This document shows, one piece after another, positions 36,601 through 45,582 of a stretch of DNA of 64,000 nt (its first letter is position 1; every line of letters begins with the position of its first letter). Under the pieces are notes generated by a model that saw nothing but the letters and a program-made list of their open reading frames with translations, made no database searches and was not told where the DNA came from. A program made the position numbers and the translations under genes. The DNA is taken from positions 1-64,000 of the forward strand of contig PGZE01000004.1 of the NCBI GenBank assembly GCA_002840015.1, given 5' to 3'. Source of the DNA: Gammaproteobacteria bacterium HGW-Gammaproteobacteria-2 (GTDB taxonomy: Bacteria; Pseudomonadota; Gammaproteobacteria; Xanthomonadales; Xanthomonadaceae).

Positions 36601-37322
36601 AGGCCCTGGTTCACGATATCGATGTACGCATCGCGCGCAACACACAACAATCCTGTCGCGTGGTCGGCCGGATTACGCAATTGTTTGCATTCCACCATAA
36701 CGACTGTAGCGGCATGTACCTGCTGCGCGCCTATCCACCGTCGGGCAGCGAACTCAAGCGCGAGTCCGACCTGAACTTTCGCGAGCGGGTTTCGATTTTT
36801 CTCGAATGGGCACTGCTGCGCCTGAGCCTGGCCCGTAGCGAATTGCCGCTATCTGCGCTGCGCCCGGTACTGCTGGTCAAGGATGAAGATCCACCGTGGC
36901 AGCGCGCCATTCAGCGCTGGGACGACACCCTGCTGCTTGCCGATGCAAGCAGGCAAGCAGCGCTGCTCAACGATCTGCAATCGCGTGTCTGGCAACTACT
37001 GCACTGGTGGCACGAAGCGCAGTTCCGCGTGCAGTGGTATTTCCCGGCAACCAGCTGGCAGGCCGCGCAATTACCCACGGCCGAAAGCGAAAGTGCTTGG
37101 TCGCATACGTTGCAAGCACACGAAACGGCTGCACTGCGCAAGGTGTGGTTCGACCCCTGGCGCAGCAGCGGCGAACGCGAATACAGCCCCGGTTACAACC
37201 GGATGTTTGCTGGCGAGCGGCGCTTCACCAACGACGAGCCCGAACTGCAAGCATTGCTGGATTTTGCCGCTGCACTCAACACGTGCATCACCCTACCTGC
37301 TACCGAAGCGGTGCCACTATGA
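33660..37322 (+). CDS. recC: Exodeoxyribonuclease V subunit gamma, RecC
   Basis: RecC is the Chi-reading scaffold of RecBCD. The 1220-residue product has the RecC N-terminus (LVLYRASRLEALLDPL), helicase-like domains without a Walker A, and the conserved MVPQRAIPFKLIAVLGLNDGEFPR motif region, all at family length. GTG 33660 is the start. It overlaps recB by ATGA and leads recC-recB-recD, the order usual in many gammaproteobacteria. Confidence 0.95.
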   Translation: MTAQARIDTDSQVVGSDSLSGLVLYRASRLEALLDPLQSLLDATWADNILQPQTVIAAHAGMRQWLNAALAQRVNATGIIANLDIVLSSTWIDRLAHAQLGRKAVSLPRYQRQHLRWAVHAALVDITQVPGLSDPRLIAYLAAKADTDADTNTHLARRRFQLADRLAYLYSQYLVYRPDWLHAWEQGHDDFASKRGSDATLQATERHILAPLWRKLATRLGEHRGDAVTELARVLGKQSGPLPVVHLFGISHLPPSELALTRAYARRSLVALYAPDPCREYWGGISDSRTQLRQYQADEAQRIAVAGENDYWVDQGHPLLARWGRMGQHFFCALADDEVHEDVRHRGDEPTQPENRLQRVQHSIRQLQPALLAVDLSDTTVAAREMTDASLRIHTCHTRLRELEVLRDALLDALTPQPGRAPITPADMVVMAPDIAAYVPLIAAVFGPAGRSQAILPYHLADVAVARNHPLFSAFLALLELPSARISAPAVMDLLAIPEVQRRFAISADDLDHLYEWLRRSRVAWGLDGASRARFGVPAINEHTFSWAMDRMIAGYVMADGSHADDDRGVRLADGCELAPLNGLHGPAAEALGALDRMLQEIQAWCDLGSTCQTASQWAHEMDVRLHAMLRIDANDSAARDAWQILLANVQALANEPQVIDEDPVLHFSVARDLIAERLQAVPEQQRFLLGGITFCGMVPQRAIPFKLIAVLGLNDGEFPRNSSDGGLDLMARLRRVGDRDVRSDDRYLFLETLMSARERLHLSYLGENVKDGKTLNPAAPLAELLAELDRHAMVIHEAGARPWLVHHPLQPFDARYFDGSDARLFSYNPRFSDMHGAGQATILPPFVDCHDSAVAAMPDSLPLADVLAYYKDPARYLLARKLTLRLDALAETGLREEEPLGDAVERMENVTRRLFFNEALPQWPRADWQPVCAPPWLRLSGLLPPGRGGERAWQHEREAVNMLLHALRRVPGFTGDSAAKALVHDIDVRIARNTQQSCRVVGRITQLFAFHHNDCSGMYLLRAYPPSGSELKRESDLNFRERVSIFLEWALLRLSLARSELPLSALRPVLLVKDEDPPWQRAIQRWDDTLLLADASRQAALLNDLQSRVWQLLHWWHEAQFRVQWYFPATSWQAAQLPTAESESAWSHTLQAHETAALRKVWFDPWRSSGEREYSPGYNRMFAGERRFTNDEPELQALLDFAAALNTCITLPATEAVPL

Positions 37323-40300
37323 ATGCGCCTATCGATTGGCGCAGCTTGCCTTTGCGTGAGGGCGGACGCAGCCTGATCGAAGCCAGTGCCGGTACCGGCA
37401 AAACCTGGACGATCTCGGTACTGTATCTGCGTTTGATCCTTGAGTTTGCGTTGTCGCCCCAGCAGATCGTGGTGACCACGTTTACCACTGCCGCCGCACA
37501 GGAATTACGCGATCGTCTGCGCGCGCGGCTGCTCTGGGCGGAATCGCAAGCCAGTACCCAGCAGCCCGGTGATGAGGATGTGCAAGCTGTGGATGCGCAT
37601 TGGCTGCATGCACGTTGGCGGCATGACGCAAAACGCCACGAGCAGGATCTGGCGCGTATCCGGCTGGCGATTTCCGAGCTGGATATTGCACCGATCAGCA
37701 CCTTGCACGGGCTGTGTCGCAGCATCGTCGCCGATCATCCATTTGCCTGTGGCAGCGCATTCAACCGTGGTGATCTGATTGGCAGTGATGCGCTGGTAAA
37801 CGAGTTGGCTGGTGACTTGATCCGCCACCTGCAACAGGGAGATGCCGACAGCGAGCTGGTGCGTTTGCAGCAAGCTTATCAACACGAACTCAGCCGCCCC
37901 ACGCTTACCCGCCAATTGCGTTTATGCCTGATGCCGGATGCCATCGTGCCGTGCATCGACATGGCCAAGATCGAGCAGGCGTTGCCCAAGGCATGGGCGA
38001 ATCGACTGCGTACACTGGTTGCGCGCGATGCGTTGTTCACCAAAAATTGTGCACTGCGCACGCACTGGTCAGCGTTGGCTGATGTCATCGACGACCCCTT
38101 GCAGCCATTGCCAACACGGCATCTGGATCGCGCCCTGGCCAACGCTGCAAAACTCAACGGCATTGCGGCCAAGGGCAAGTCTGACCCCGAGATATTGGCT
38201 GCAGTGACGTTTTCATTATCCTGTGTTTCGATACTGGAACCGCTGCGTGATCGCCCCGCACAGGCGTTCTGGAATGCGGCTGCGCAATGGGCTAGAGCCG
38301 AGGCGCGCAGCCGATTGCAAAATCGCAATCAACACACCTTCGATGATCTGCTGCTGAGCGTACACGACAGCCTTGACCGCAACCGGCAATCGCGCAATGG
38401 GCCGGGTCTGGCGGAGGCCTTGTTTCGCGCCTGGCCGGTGGCATTGATCGATGAGTTTCAGGATACCGACGGCATCCAGTACGGCATCCTGGATCGGATT
38501 TATCGTGACGTGGATGGCGCTGCGCGCGGCCGGCTGGTGATGATTGGTGATCCCAAGCAAGCGATTTACCGGTTTCGTGGTGGCGACATCCATGCCTATT
38601 TGCGCGCGGCGCGCACGGTGGCGCCCGATTCGCGCATGAGCTTGAACGTCAATCATCGTTCCTCGGCCAATCTGGTCGCTGCCTGCAACGCGTTCTATGC
38701 CATGGCTGGTGACGTTCTGGGTAGCGATGATGACGAGAAACCCGATGCGCTTGCAATCCGTTATCAACCGGTACTGGCAAGTGATCGACAAAACGCAACG
38801 CCGTATTGCGTGAATGGCAAGCCCGTGGCGCGGCCGTTATGCATGCACTATCTTGGCGATGTGCCGGAAAGCGCTGAGCAACGCAAGGCGCTGGCGCTGC
38901 GGGTCTGTGCCAATCAGATTGTGCAGATGCTGCAATCGGGCGAACACCGCATCGCTGGGCGGGCACTGCAACCCTCTGACATCGCGGTATTGCTGCCCAG
39001 CAATCAACAGGTGGAATCGTTACGCGAGCTTTTGTCTGAACGCGCCGTTCCCTGCATTTCCACCATTCGCAGCAGCGTGTTTACCGGCGACAGCGCGCGT
39101 GATCTGCATCTGCTGTTGTACGGCATTGCCCATTGCGACGAGAAGGCTGCATTACGCGCCGCTGCGGCGACCCGCTTGTGGGGTTGCAGCCTGGCGCAGA
39201 TGCGCTCGTGGGCCGATGATCCGGCTCCGGAGCAGGCTATCGCACAGCAGTTTCACGAGTGGTTGCTGCTCTGGCGGGCAGAAGGTGTTTACGTCGTCAT
39301 ATCGGCGTTGATCGCACAACTGGCGCCACGCGTTTTGCACACGTCGCGTGGCGAGCGGGTACTGACTGATCTTCGTCATCTGGCGGAACTGCTACAGGCG
39401 CAATCCGAGCTGGCTCCTGGCATCGAGGCGTTGCTTGCCTGGCTGGGCCAGCAGCAGCGTGCCGACGGCGATACCGACGAAGAAGCGGCTGACGCCCAGC
39501 AGTTGCGTATCGAATCGGATCAAAGGCGGGTGCGTTTGCTGAGCCTGCACGCCAGCAAAGGCCTTGAGTTTTCCATCGTGTTTTTGCCGTTGATGTGGGC
39601 GCACGGTGAACACCGCGATTCTGGCCTGTCGTTGCTCAGCGATCCCGATGGCGGCCCGCGGCGCATCGACAGTTCCGAGCAAGGCAAGACGCTGCAAAGC
39701 GCCGAGTTGTTTGATGAACGCTTTCGCCTGCTGTATGTGGCGCTTACCCGCGCCATCCATGCTTGTCACGTGTTCGTGCTGCCACCTGATCGGCTCGCTC
39801 AAGCAAATGCAAAGGGCCCGGCTTCCGGCAGTGCGCGCAGTGCCATCGACGTGATGCTGGCGCGCATGCAACCGCCGCTGGATTCGCCGCAACGAGACGA
39901 TGCCGCTGATACGATCGAATGGCGCGACGGCTGGCAACCGCAGTCAACGCACGTTCTGCATGAGCCGAATACCGGCCCCGCGACACGACACTCGGCTCGC
40001 GAACTGCCACCGGCCGTGTCGCATTCGTTGTCGGCGAAACACAGCTTCACCACCTTGAGCCGTGGTGGCGGGCAACGAAGCACCGATGCCGAAACTGCCG
40101 CTGCCGATGAAGCGGATGCCCGTGAGCAACTGCCATTATCGCTACTCAATCATGCACATCCGGAGCAGTCGCTGCCGCATCCCGAGCTGCTCGGATTGGC
40201 AGCGATTCGCGGCAAGGCGATCGGCAACGCGATCCACAGCATTTTTGAGCATCGCATCATCGGCGTGCCACTGATTTCGCAAAAGCCGTTGTTGCGTCAC

Positions 40301-40942
40301 TGGCTCACAGCGCATGCAGTAGCGCTCGGTGAGCTACCTGCGGAAGTGGTTGTTGAACGACTGGCGCGCCGGCTGCAAGCAGCACTCGATGCGCCGCTTG
40401 GTGCTGCGCAGGCGCCGCAACTGTGCCTCAGTGCGCTTGCCGAAAATGCGTTGCGTGCCGAGATGGAGTTCTACTTCCCGTTGGCGAGCGTTTCCATGCA
40501 CACACTTGCCCGGGTTTGCGCGGCACACGGCGAAGCTGGGCTGGTCCCTGCCGATGCACGTACGCTGGTTGGCCTGATGAACGGCAAGATTGATCTCATA
40601 TTCCAGCATCAGGGACGCTATTACCTGCTCGACTACAAGGGCAACCTGCTCGGTGAGGACTTGTCGGCCTATCAGGGGGCAGCGCTGCACACCGCAATGG
40701 ACGCAGCGCATTACCGTTTCCAGGCACTGCTGTACAGCGTTGCGCTGGATCGCTACCTGCATCAGCGCCTGGGCAATTCGTATCAACGCAGTCAGCACCT
40801 GGGAGAGTGCTTTTACCTGTTCGTGCGCGCCGCTGGCCTTGGCGTGGACAGCGGCATCTGGCGGCACCGCTTTTCTGACGCCTTGCTTGATGCAGTCAAT
40901 GCGGTGTTTGCCGGCCATGATGCCGATCCGGAGCTTGTATGA
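37319..40942 (+). CDS. recB: Exodeoxyribonuclease V subunit beta, RecB
   Basis: RecB is the 3'-5' helicase and nuclease subunit. The 1207-residue protein has Walker A ASAGTGKT (K28), helicase motifs (DEFQDTD, GDPKQAIYRFRGGD, VNHRSS, LSLHASKGLEF, LLYVALTRA), and a C-terminal nuclease domain with GLMNGKIDLIF and YLLDYKGN. I chose ATG 37319, in a four-base overlap with recC; the open frame extends upstream to 36896 but lies inside recC. It overlaps recD as ATGA. Confidence 0.96.
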   Translation: MNAPIDWRSLPLREGGRSLIEASAGTGKTWTISVLYLRLILEFALSPQQIVVTTFTTAAAQELRDRLRARLLWAESQASTQQPGDEDVQAVDAHWLHARWRHDAKRHEQDLARIRLAISELDIAPISTLHGLCRSIVADHPFACGSAFNRGDLIGSDALVNELAGDLIRHLQQGDADSELVRLQQAYQHELSRPTLTRQLRLCLMPDAIVPCIDMAKIEQALPKAWANRLRTLVARDALFTKNCALRTHWSALADVIDDPLQPLPTRHLDRALANAAKLNGIAAKGKSDPEILAAVTFSLSCVSILEPLRDRPAQAFWNAAAQWARAEARSRLQNRNQHTFDDLLLSVHDSLDRNRQSRNGPGLAEALFRAWPVALIDEFQDTDGIQYGILDRIYRDVDGAARGRLVMIGDPKQAIYRFRGGDIHAYLRAARTVAPDSRMSLNVNHRSSANLVAACNAFYAMAGDVLGSDDDEKPDALAIRYQPVLASDRQNATPYCVNGKPVARPLCMHYLGDVPESAEQRKALALRVCANQIVQMLQSGEHRIAGRALQPSDIAVLLPSNQQVESLRELLSERAVPCISTIRSSVFTGDSARDLHLLLYGIAHCDEKAALRAAAATRLWGCSLAQMRSWADDPAPEQAIAQQFHEWLLLWRAEGVYVVISALIAQLAPRVLHTSRGERVLTDLRHLAELLQAQSELAPGIEALLAWLGQQQRADGDTDEEAADAQQLRIESDQRRVRLLSLHASKGLEFSIVFLPLMWAHGEHRDSGLSLLSDPDGGPRRIDSSEQGKTLQSAELFDERFRLLYVALTRAIHACHVFVLPPDRLAQANAKGPASGSARSAIDVMLARMQPPLDSPQRDDAADTIEWRDGWQPQSTHVLHEPNTGPATRHSARELPPAVSHSLSAKHSFTTLSRGGGQRSTDAETAAADEADAREQLPLSLLNHAHPEQSLPHPELLGLAAIRGKAIGNAIHSIFEHRIIGVPLISQKPLLRHWLTAHAVALGELPAEVVVERLARRLQAALDAPLGAAQAPQLCLSALAENALRAEMEFYFPLASVSMHTLARVCAAHGEAGLVPADARTLVGLMNGKIDLIFQHQGRYYLLDYKGNLLGEDLSAYQGAALHTAMDAAHYRFQALLYSVALDRYLHQRLGNSYQRSQHLGECFYLFVRAAGLGVDSGIWRHRFSDALLDAVNAVFAGHDADPELV

Positions 40943-42786
40943 GCACAAACCCGTCGTATGTCCATTTTCGGCAAAACCAGGCTGACCTGCCATCGGCGCC
41001 GTGTTGGCGACCACTTGAGCGATCAGTGGCGCGCTGGGTGTTGAGCCATGGCGGCTCGCCACTGTTGGCGGAAGTAGCCGCCTGGGCGAGTTTTGCCGAT
41101 GGCCAGGGTGACAGCGCCCTGCCTTTGCGCGGTGATGGCATAGGCAGGCACGGCATGCGTACGCTCACCGCAACTGAACTCGCGGCACTGACCTGCGAGC
41201 CTTTGCTCAGCGTCACTGGAGCATCTGATAGCGACGTAAACAATACCCCGTTTGTTCTCGATCAGGACGACTTTTATCTGCGCCGCAACTTCCGCAATGA
41301 AGTGGTTGTTGGAGACCATCTTCGGTTACGCCGGCATGGTCGGCCAACCGTAGCTGCACTGAGCACGACAGATATTGACGCCTTGTTTCAGCATGATCGC
41401 AGCGATGCCGCGCATGCGCAGCGCGAAGCCGTACGCCAAGTGCTCGGCACCAGCCTGTTTGTGCTCAACGGCGGGCCGGGTACCGGCAAGACCACTACGG
41501 TGCTGCGGATGCTACTGGCTTTGTCGCGCGAGCATGCGGCGCTACATACCGGCGACTTGCCCGTCATTCAACTATGCGCGCCCACCGGCAAGGCGGCGCA
41601 GCGCTTGGCACAGGCGCTGCGCACAGGAGCAGATGCGCTGCGTGGACACCCACAGCATCCATTACCGGACGCGTGGCTACCGTATCTGGAGTCCGCATTG
41701 AGCGCGCAAACCAGCACCGTGCATCGCCTGCTCGGCAGCCGTGGTGCCAGCAATGGCTTTGTCTGGCATGCGGACAACCCGCTCAATGCCGACATCGTGG
41801 TGCTTGATGAAGCATCGATGATCGATCTCGCCTTGCTGCGCGCGTTACTCGACGCCCTGCCGGCGCACGCGGTGCTGGTGCTGGTGGGTGATGCTGATCA
41901 ATTGAGTTCGGTCGGTACTGGTTCGGTACTGCTCGACATCGCCAACGCCATCGCCCAGCAAGGCGGCGCAGGATTGGTTCGCTTGCAGCATTCGTTCCGT
42001 GCGCACCACACATTGCTGCCGATCAATGAAGCGGCGCGTGCCGGCGACACCGCCACACTGTTCAGCGCGCTTGAGCACGCCGGCGACGCCGCGCACTGGC
42101 TGCCACTCACCAGTGCAAGCATGCTGCGCCAGCAGCTCGCCCTTTGGGTGCAGGCGTTGTGCAGCACACTGCACAATGCTGGCGCATTTTCTGCCGTGCC
42201 GCGTGATGACCCGGCAATGGTACTGCGAGCACTTGCGGCATTGCGCCAGCAGCAAGTGCTGTGTGCGCTGCGCGAGGGCGACTTCGGTGCTTACGCGGTG
42301 AACGACGCCATCGAGGAATCGCTGCGAAAAGCAAACGCGGAGTATGCCGATGCCGTCTGGTATCCCGGCCGCGCGGTGATGATCAGCCACAATGACAACA
42401 GCACCGGTTTGTTCAACGGCGATGTCGGCATCTGTCTGCGCGATGAAAGCGGCGGGATGCAGGTGTGGTTTGAGCGCCACTCGACACCAACTGCGCTGAC
42501 CACCGATGCGGGCTTGCGCCTGGTCCGGCTAAACCCCGGCAGCGTGCCGACGCATCGCGGCGCATTTGCGATGACCATCCACAAGAGCCAGGGCTCCGAG
42601 TACGAACAGGTTGCCGTGCTGCTGCCGCCGGATGCCGATAATCCGATTCTTTCGCGGCAACTGCTGTACACCGGCATTTCCCGTGCGAAAACGCGCCTGC
42701 AGTTGTGGTCAACCGAGCCGGCATTGACGGCTGCGATGCGTCGCGACGCCGGGCGTCGTGGTGCATTGGCGCGTCGTATTCGCTAA
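40939..42786 (+). CDS. recD: Exodeoxyribonuclease V subunit alpha, RecD
   Basis: RecD is the 5'-3' helicase of the RecBCD enzyme. The 615-residue protein has Walker A NGGPGTGKTTT (Lys184), DEASMIDL (Walker B), VGDADQLSSVGTGSVL, and the C-terminal MTIHKSQGSEY and LLYTGISRAK motifs. The N-terminal 130 residues are the RecB-interacting domain. It is the last gene of the recCBD operon. Confidence 0.95.
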   Translation: MSTNPSYVHFRQNQADLPSAPCWRPLERSVARWVLSHGGSPLLAEVAAWASFADGQGDSALPLRGDGIGRHGMRTLTATELAALTCEPLLSVTGASDSDVNNTPFVLDQDDFYLRRNFRNEVVVGDHLRLRRHGRPTVAALSTTDIDALFQHDRSDAAHAQREAVRQVLGTSLFVLNGGPGTGKTTTVLRMLLALSREHAALHTGDLPVIQLCAPTGKAAQRLAQALRTGADALRGHPQHPLPDAWLPYLESALSAQTSTVHRLLGSRGASNGFVWHADNPLNADIVVLDEASMIDLALLRALLDALPAHAVLVLVGDADQLSSVGTGSVLLDIANAIAQQGGAGLVRLQHSFRAHHTLLPINEAARAGDTATLFSALEHAGDAAHWLPLTSASMLRQQLALWVQALCSTLHNAGAFSAVPRDDPAMVLRALAALRQQQVLCALREGDFGAYAVNDAIEESLRKANAEYADAVWYPGRAVMISHNDNSTGLFNGDVGICLRDESGGMQVWFERHSTPTALTTDAGLRLVRLNPGSVPTHRGAFAMTIHKSQGSEYEQVAVLLPPDADNPILSRQLLYTGISRAKTRLQLWSTEPALTAAMRRDAGRRGALARRIR

Positions 42787-42813
42787 GGATGCTCTGAACA
42801 AGCTCTTTCTGAC

Positions 42814-43089
42814 GTCATTGCGAGCGCAGCGAAGCAATCCAGCGATGTTTTCATGGTGTTTTCTGGATTGTCCTAAAGGACTCCGATCCGCTATGGCCTG
42901 AAGGCCATGCGGAATCGTATGCCACGTCGCTTCGCCGCACAGGGACGTACATGTGCTGCGGGCGCATGGCGACGGCATGGATGCAGGACGACTGCATGGA
43001 TGCAGGAGGTAGAGCCGCGTCTGGAACAGCGGCCGAGAGCAACGCAGGAGCCGTTGCCGGATGCGCAAGAGCGGCCGCTCCGCAATGAC
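42814..43089. mobile_element. MITE-like element with terminal inverted repeats
   Basis: About 276 bp bounded by GTCATTGCGAGCG (left, from 42814) and the near-complement GCTCCGCAATGAC (right, to 43089). The left end GTCATTGCGAGCGCAGCGAAG is a widely dispersed proteobacterial repeat motif. Inside is a strong hairpin of 11 bp with one bulge (TCCGC-ATGGCC/GGCCAT-GCGGA near 42888-42915) and tandem GCATGGATGCAGG copies (42971-43008). No transposase and no clear target duplication. Confidence 0.55.
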
Positions 43090-43160
43090 ACCGTGATCAG
43101 ACCATCCCTAACGCCATCACTCCGCTGCATTGCATCATAATCGTGCAACTGTGCGATGGT

Positions 43161-43177
43161 TGCACCGTTTTGGTGCT
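43161..43177 (+). promoter_or_regulatory. NtrC-binding site upstream of glnA
   Basis: TGCACC-N5-GGTGCT matches the NtrC consensus TGCACC-N5-GGTGCA except the last base. It lies 63 bases before the -24 element of the glnA sigma-54 promoter, a usual enhancer distance. Confidence 0.7.
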
Positions 43178-43211
43178 ATCCGCCACTGCCTGTTTTATTT
43201 ATCTATAAAAT

Positions 43212-43224
43212 AATCAAATGGTTA
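43212..43224 (+). promoter_or_regulatory. IHF-like site between NtrC site and promoter
   Basis: AATCAA-ATGG-TTA matches the IHF consensus WATCAANNNNTTR exactly, inside an AT-rich stretch. Its place between enhancer and promoter suits DNA looping. Confidence 0.5.
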
Positions 43225-43239
43225 AATGACATTCTTGGT

Positions 43240-43255
43240 TGGCATGCCTATTGCT
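43240..43255 (+). promoter_or_regulatory. Sigma-54 promoter of glnA
   Basis: TGGCAT-N5-TTGCT matches TGGCAC-N5-TTGCW with one difference; -24 GG at 43241-43242 and -12 GC at 43253-43254 have correct spacing. Start of transcription is expected near 43266, about 58 bases before the glnA ATG. Confidence 0.8.
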
Positions 43256-43323
43256 TCAGGGTACCCGTCATTCGTCGGCAATCGCCGGCGTCGCGCCACT
43301 ACACACCCCAATCAGGAATCCCC

Positions 43324-44733
43324 ATGTCGCTTGAAAACATCGAAAAGCTGGTCAAGGACCATAACGTCGAATTCGTCGATCTGCGCTTCACTGACGTGCG
43401 CGGTGTGCAGCATCACGTTACCTTCCCGGCCAGCATCGTCGAATCGGCGCTGTTCGAGGACGGCAAGATGTTCGACGGCAGCTCGATTTCCGGCTGGAAG
43501 GGCATCAACGAGTCGGACATGGTGCTGATGCCCGACCCGGCCACCGCGTTTCTCGACCCGTTCACCGCCGACCCGACCCTGGTGATGGTCTGCGACATCC
43601 TCGACCCGGCCACCATGCAGTCGTATTCGCGCGATCCGCGCGGCGTGGCGCGGCGTGCCGAGGCGTATCTCAAAGCCTCAGGTATCGCCGAGCAGGCGTT
43701 TTTTGGCCCCGAACCCGAGTTCTTCGTGTTCGACTCGGTGCGCTGGAGCAACGAGATGGGCCACACCTTCTTCGAGGTCGATTCCGAGGAAGCGCACTGG
43801 AACTCGAAGAAAAAATATGAAGGCGGCAACTCCGGCTATCGTCCGGGCCTGAAGGGCGGTTACTTCCCGGTGGCGCCCACCGACTCGCTGCACGACTTGC
43901 GCGCCGAGATGTGCAAAATCCTCACCAGCCTCGGCATCGAGGTGGAAGTGCATCACCACGAAGTGGCCAATGCCGGCCAGTGCGAAATCGGCACCAAGTT
44001 CAACTCGCTCGTGTACAAGGCTGACGAGTTGCAAACCATGAAGTACGTGATCAAAAACGTGGCCTATCGCAACGGCAAGACCGCCACCTTCATGCCCAAG
44101 CCGCTGGTTGGCGACAACGGCAGCGGCATGCACGTACACCAGAGCCTGGCCAAAGGCGGAGTGAATCTGTTCACCGGCGATGAATACGGCGGCCTGAGCC
44201 AGATGGCGCTGTGGTACATCGGCGGCGTGTTCAAGCACGCGCGCGCGATCAACGCCTTCACCAACTCCGGCACCAACAGCTACAAGCGCCTGGTGCCGGG
44301 CTTCGAAGCACCGGTGATGCTGGCCTACTCGGCACGCAACCGCTCGGCGAGCTGCCGCATCCCGTTCGTCACCAACCCCAAGGCGCGACGTATCGAAATG
44401 CGCTTCCCCGACCCGATCCAGTCGGGCTACCTCACCTTTACCGCACTGATGATGGCCGGCCTCGACGGCATCAAGAACAAGCTCGACCCCGGCGCGGCCA
44501 TGGACAAGGACTTGTACGACCTGCCGCCGGAAGAAGCACGCGGCATCCCCACCGTCTGCCATTCGCTGGACCAGGCGCTGGAAGCACTGGATTCTGACCG
44601 CGAGTTCCTCAAGGCCGGCGGAGTGATGAACGACGACTTTATCGACGGCTACATCGCCCTGAAGATGCAGGAAGTGACCCGCTTCCGCGCCGCCACCCAT
44701 CCGCTGGAATATCAGATGTACTACGGCATCTGA
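43324..44733 (+). CDS. glnA: Glutamine synthetase, type I
   Basis: Makes glutamine from glutamate, ammonia and ATP. The 469-residue protein is GSI-beta size, with [44 protein letters not shown], and the adenylylation site LYDLPPEE with Tyr398. I chose ATG 43324; 56 further in-frame codons upstream cover the promoter region. The upstream NtrC, IHF-like and sigma-54 sites point to nitrogen control, and Tyr398 to GlnE control. No glnL/glnG in the window. Confidence 0.97.
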   Translation: MSLENIEKLVKDHNVEFVDLRFTDVRGVQHHVTFPASIVESALFEDGKMFDGSSISGWKGINESDMVLMPDPATAFLDPFTADPTLVMVCDILDPATMQSYSRDPRGVARRAEAYLKASGIAEQAFFGPEPEFFVFDSVRWSNEMGHTFFEVDSEEAHWNSKKKYEGGNSGYRPGLKGGYFPVAPTDSLHDLRAEMCKILTSLGIEVEVHHHEVANAGQCEIGTKFNSLVYKADELQTMKYVIKNVAYRNGKTATFMPKPLVGDNGSGMHVHQSLAKGGVNLFTGDEYGGLSQMALWYIGGVFKHARAINAFTNSGTNSYKRLVPGFEAPVMLAYSARNRSASCRIPFVTNPKARRIEMRFPDPIQSGYLTFTALMMAGLDGIKNKLDPGAAMDKDLYDLPPEEARGIPTVCHSLDQALEALDSDREFLKAGGVMNDDFIDGYIALKMQEVTRFRAATHPLEYQMYYGI

Positions 44734-44737
44734 TCGC

Positions 44738-44776
44738 ACCGGCGCGGTTGCCGGGGGGGCGCCGCGCCGGTTGTTT
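44738..44776 (+). terminator. Rho-independent-type terminator of glnA
   Basis: A 10-bp GC-rich stem (ACCGGCGCGG at 44738-44747, CCGCGCCGGT at 44762-44771) with a 14-nt loop is followed by a short T-rich stretch (TGTTT). It begins 4 bases past the glnA stop codon. Confidence 0.65.
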
Positions 44777-44777
44777 C

Positions 44778-44815
44778 AACGTGACGAACGCGTCGCGATG
44801 GTCACTCGTCACGTT
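44778..44815. repeat. Inverted repeat AACGTGAC/GTCACGTT
   Basis: Perfect 8-bp inverted repeat with arms 44778-44785 and 44808-44815 and a 22-nt loop, just after the glnA terminator. It could be a regulator site or an extragenic palindrome. Confidence 0.4.
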
Positions 44816-44920
44816 CGACACGTGGAGAGCCGCCAACTCGAAAGCTATGCTGACGTGATGAACGCACTTGGGCGCGGCGAAATAGCGACGTAGCGCGACC
44901 AACAATCGGCCGCTTTGCGA

Positions 44921-45217
44921 TCAGGCCGCTTGCAGTTCGCTGGACAGCTCAGGGTGCGCGATCAGCAGTCGCAGCAGACACAGCACCGCGCCGGGCGGCG
45001 CGAAGCGCCCTTGCTCCCAATCGCGCAGCGTCGCTACCGGCGTGCCTATGCGCGCGGCAAACTCCGTCTGGGACAGCCCCAGCCGTGTCCGCGCAGCGCG
45101 TACCATGATCTGCTCGGCCGTGGTGACGCGCCCATGCCGCCCCTGCGCATCGCGCAGTTCAGTCAGCGACTGGCCAGCGTCTGCTTCGATGACATTGGCA
45201 ATCTTCTCGATATCCAT
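44921..45217 (-). CDS. HTH antitoxin (HigA/NadS-like)
   Basis: A 98-residue protein with an XRE-type helix-turn-helix (about 40-80: RLGLSQTEFAARIGTPVATLRDWEQGRFAPPG). Its position 3 nt behind the RelE/HigB-like toxin gene fits a HigBA-type module with toxin first, in which the antitoxin neutralises the toxin and represses the operon. The sequence also fits the NadS group of such regulators. Confidence 0.8.
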   Translation of the reverse strand: MDIEKIANVIEADAGQSLTELRDAQGRHGRVTTAEQIMVRAARTRLGLSQTEFAARIGTPVATLRDWEQGRFAPPGAVLCLLRLLIAHPELSSELQAA

Positions 45218-45220
45218 AGG

Positions 45221-45526
45221 TTACATCGCCTTTTCGATGTCGCCGGGCCGTACGTCGGCGCGGTCGGCTTTGGCGTAAAGCATGACCCGTACCACCGTGC
45301 CGTCCTCGGCGAAGTTGAAGTAAATCACCCGCACGCCACCACGCTTGCCATGGCCCGCACGGCTCCAGCGCACCTTGCGCGCCCCGTCGGCGCCGGGAAT
45401 GACGTCACCGGCCTCGGGGTTGATCGCGATCCAGTCGATGAATTCGAGCCGCTCGTCTTCCGACCACGTTTTCTCCGCCTGCCGCTGGAATGTCGGGGTC
45501 TCGATCACGGTGCGCACGCCTGCCAT
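45221..45526 (-). CDS. RelE/HigB-family toxin
   Basis: A 101-residue RelE-superfamily toxin (VIETPTFQRQAEK..., VRWSRAGHGKRGGVRVIYFNF, LYAKADRADV), which in studied relatives cleaves mRNA on the ribosome. ATG 45526 gives the usual HigB-type length; the open frame runs further upstream into the HlyD gene. The KVRWSRAGHGKRGGVRVIYFN stretch fits the RelE/HigB fold. It precedes its antitoxin gene by 3 nt. Confidence 0.82.
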   Translation of the reverse strand: MAGVRTVIETPTFQRQAEKTWSEDERLEFIDWIAINPEAGDVIPGADGARKVRWSRAGHGKRGGVRVIYFNFAEDGTVVRVMLYAKADRADVRPGDIEKAM

Positions 45527-45582
45527 TATGCGGGATTTCCGTATAGCGTCAAGGGGCGATGATGCCTGACTTTTCGGCTTGG

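Noticed and set aside
36896-37318. Upstream extension of recB
   Set aside because: Lies wholly inside recC; ATG 37319 gives the family N-terminus and an ATGA overlap.
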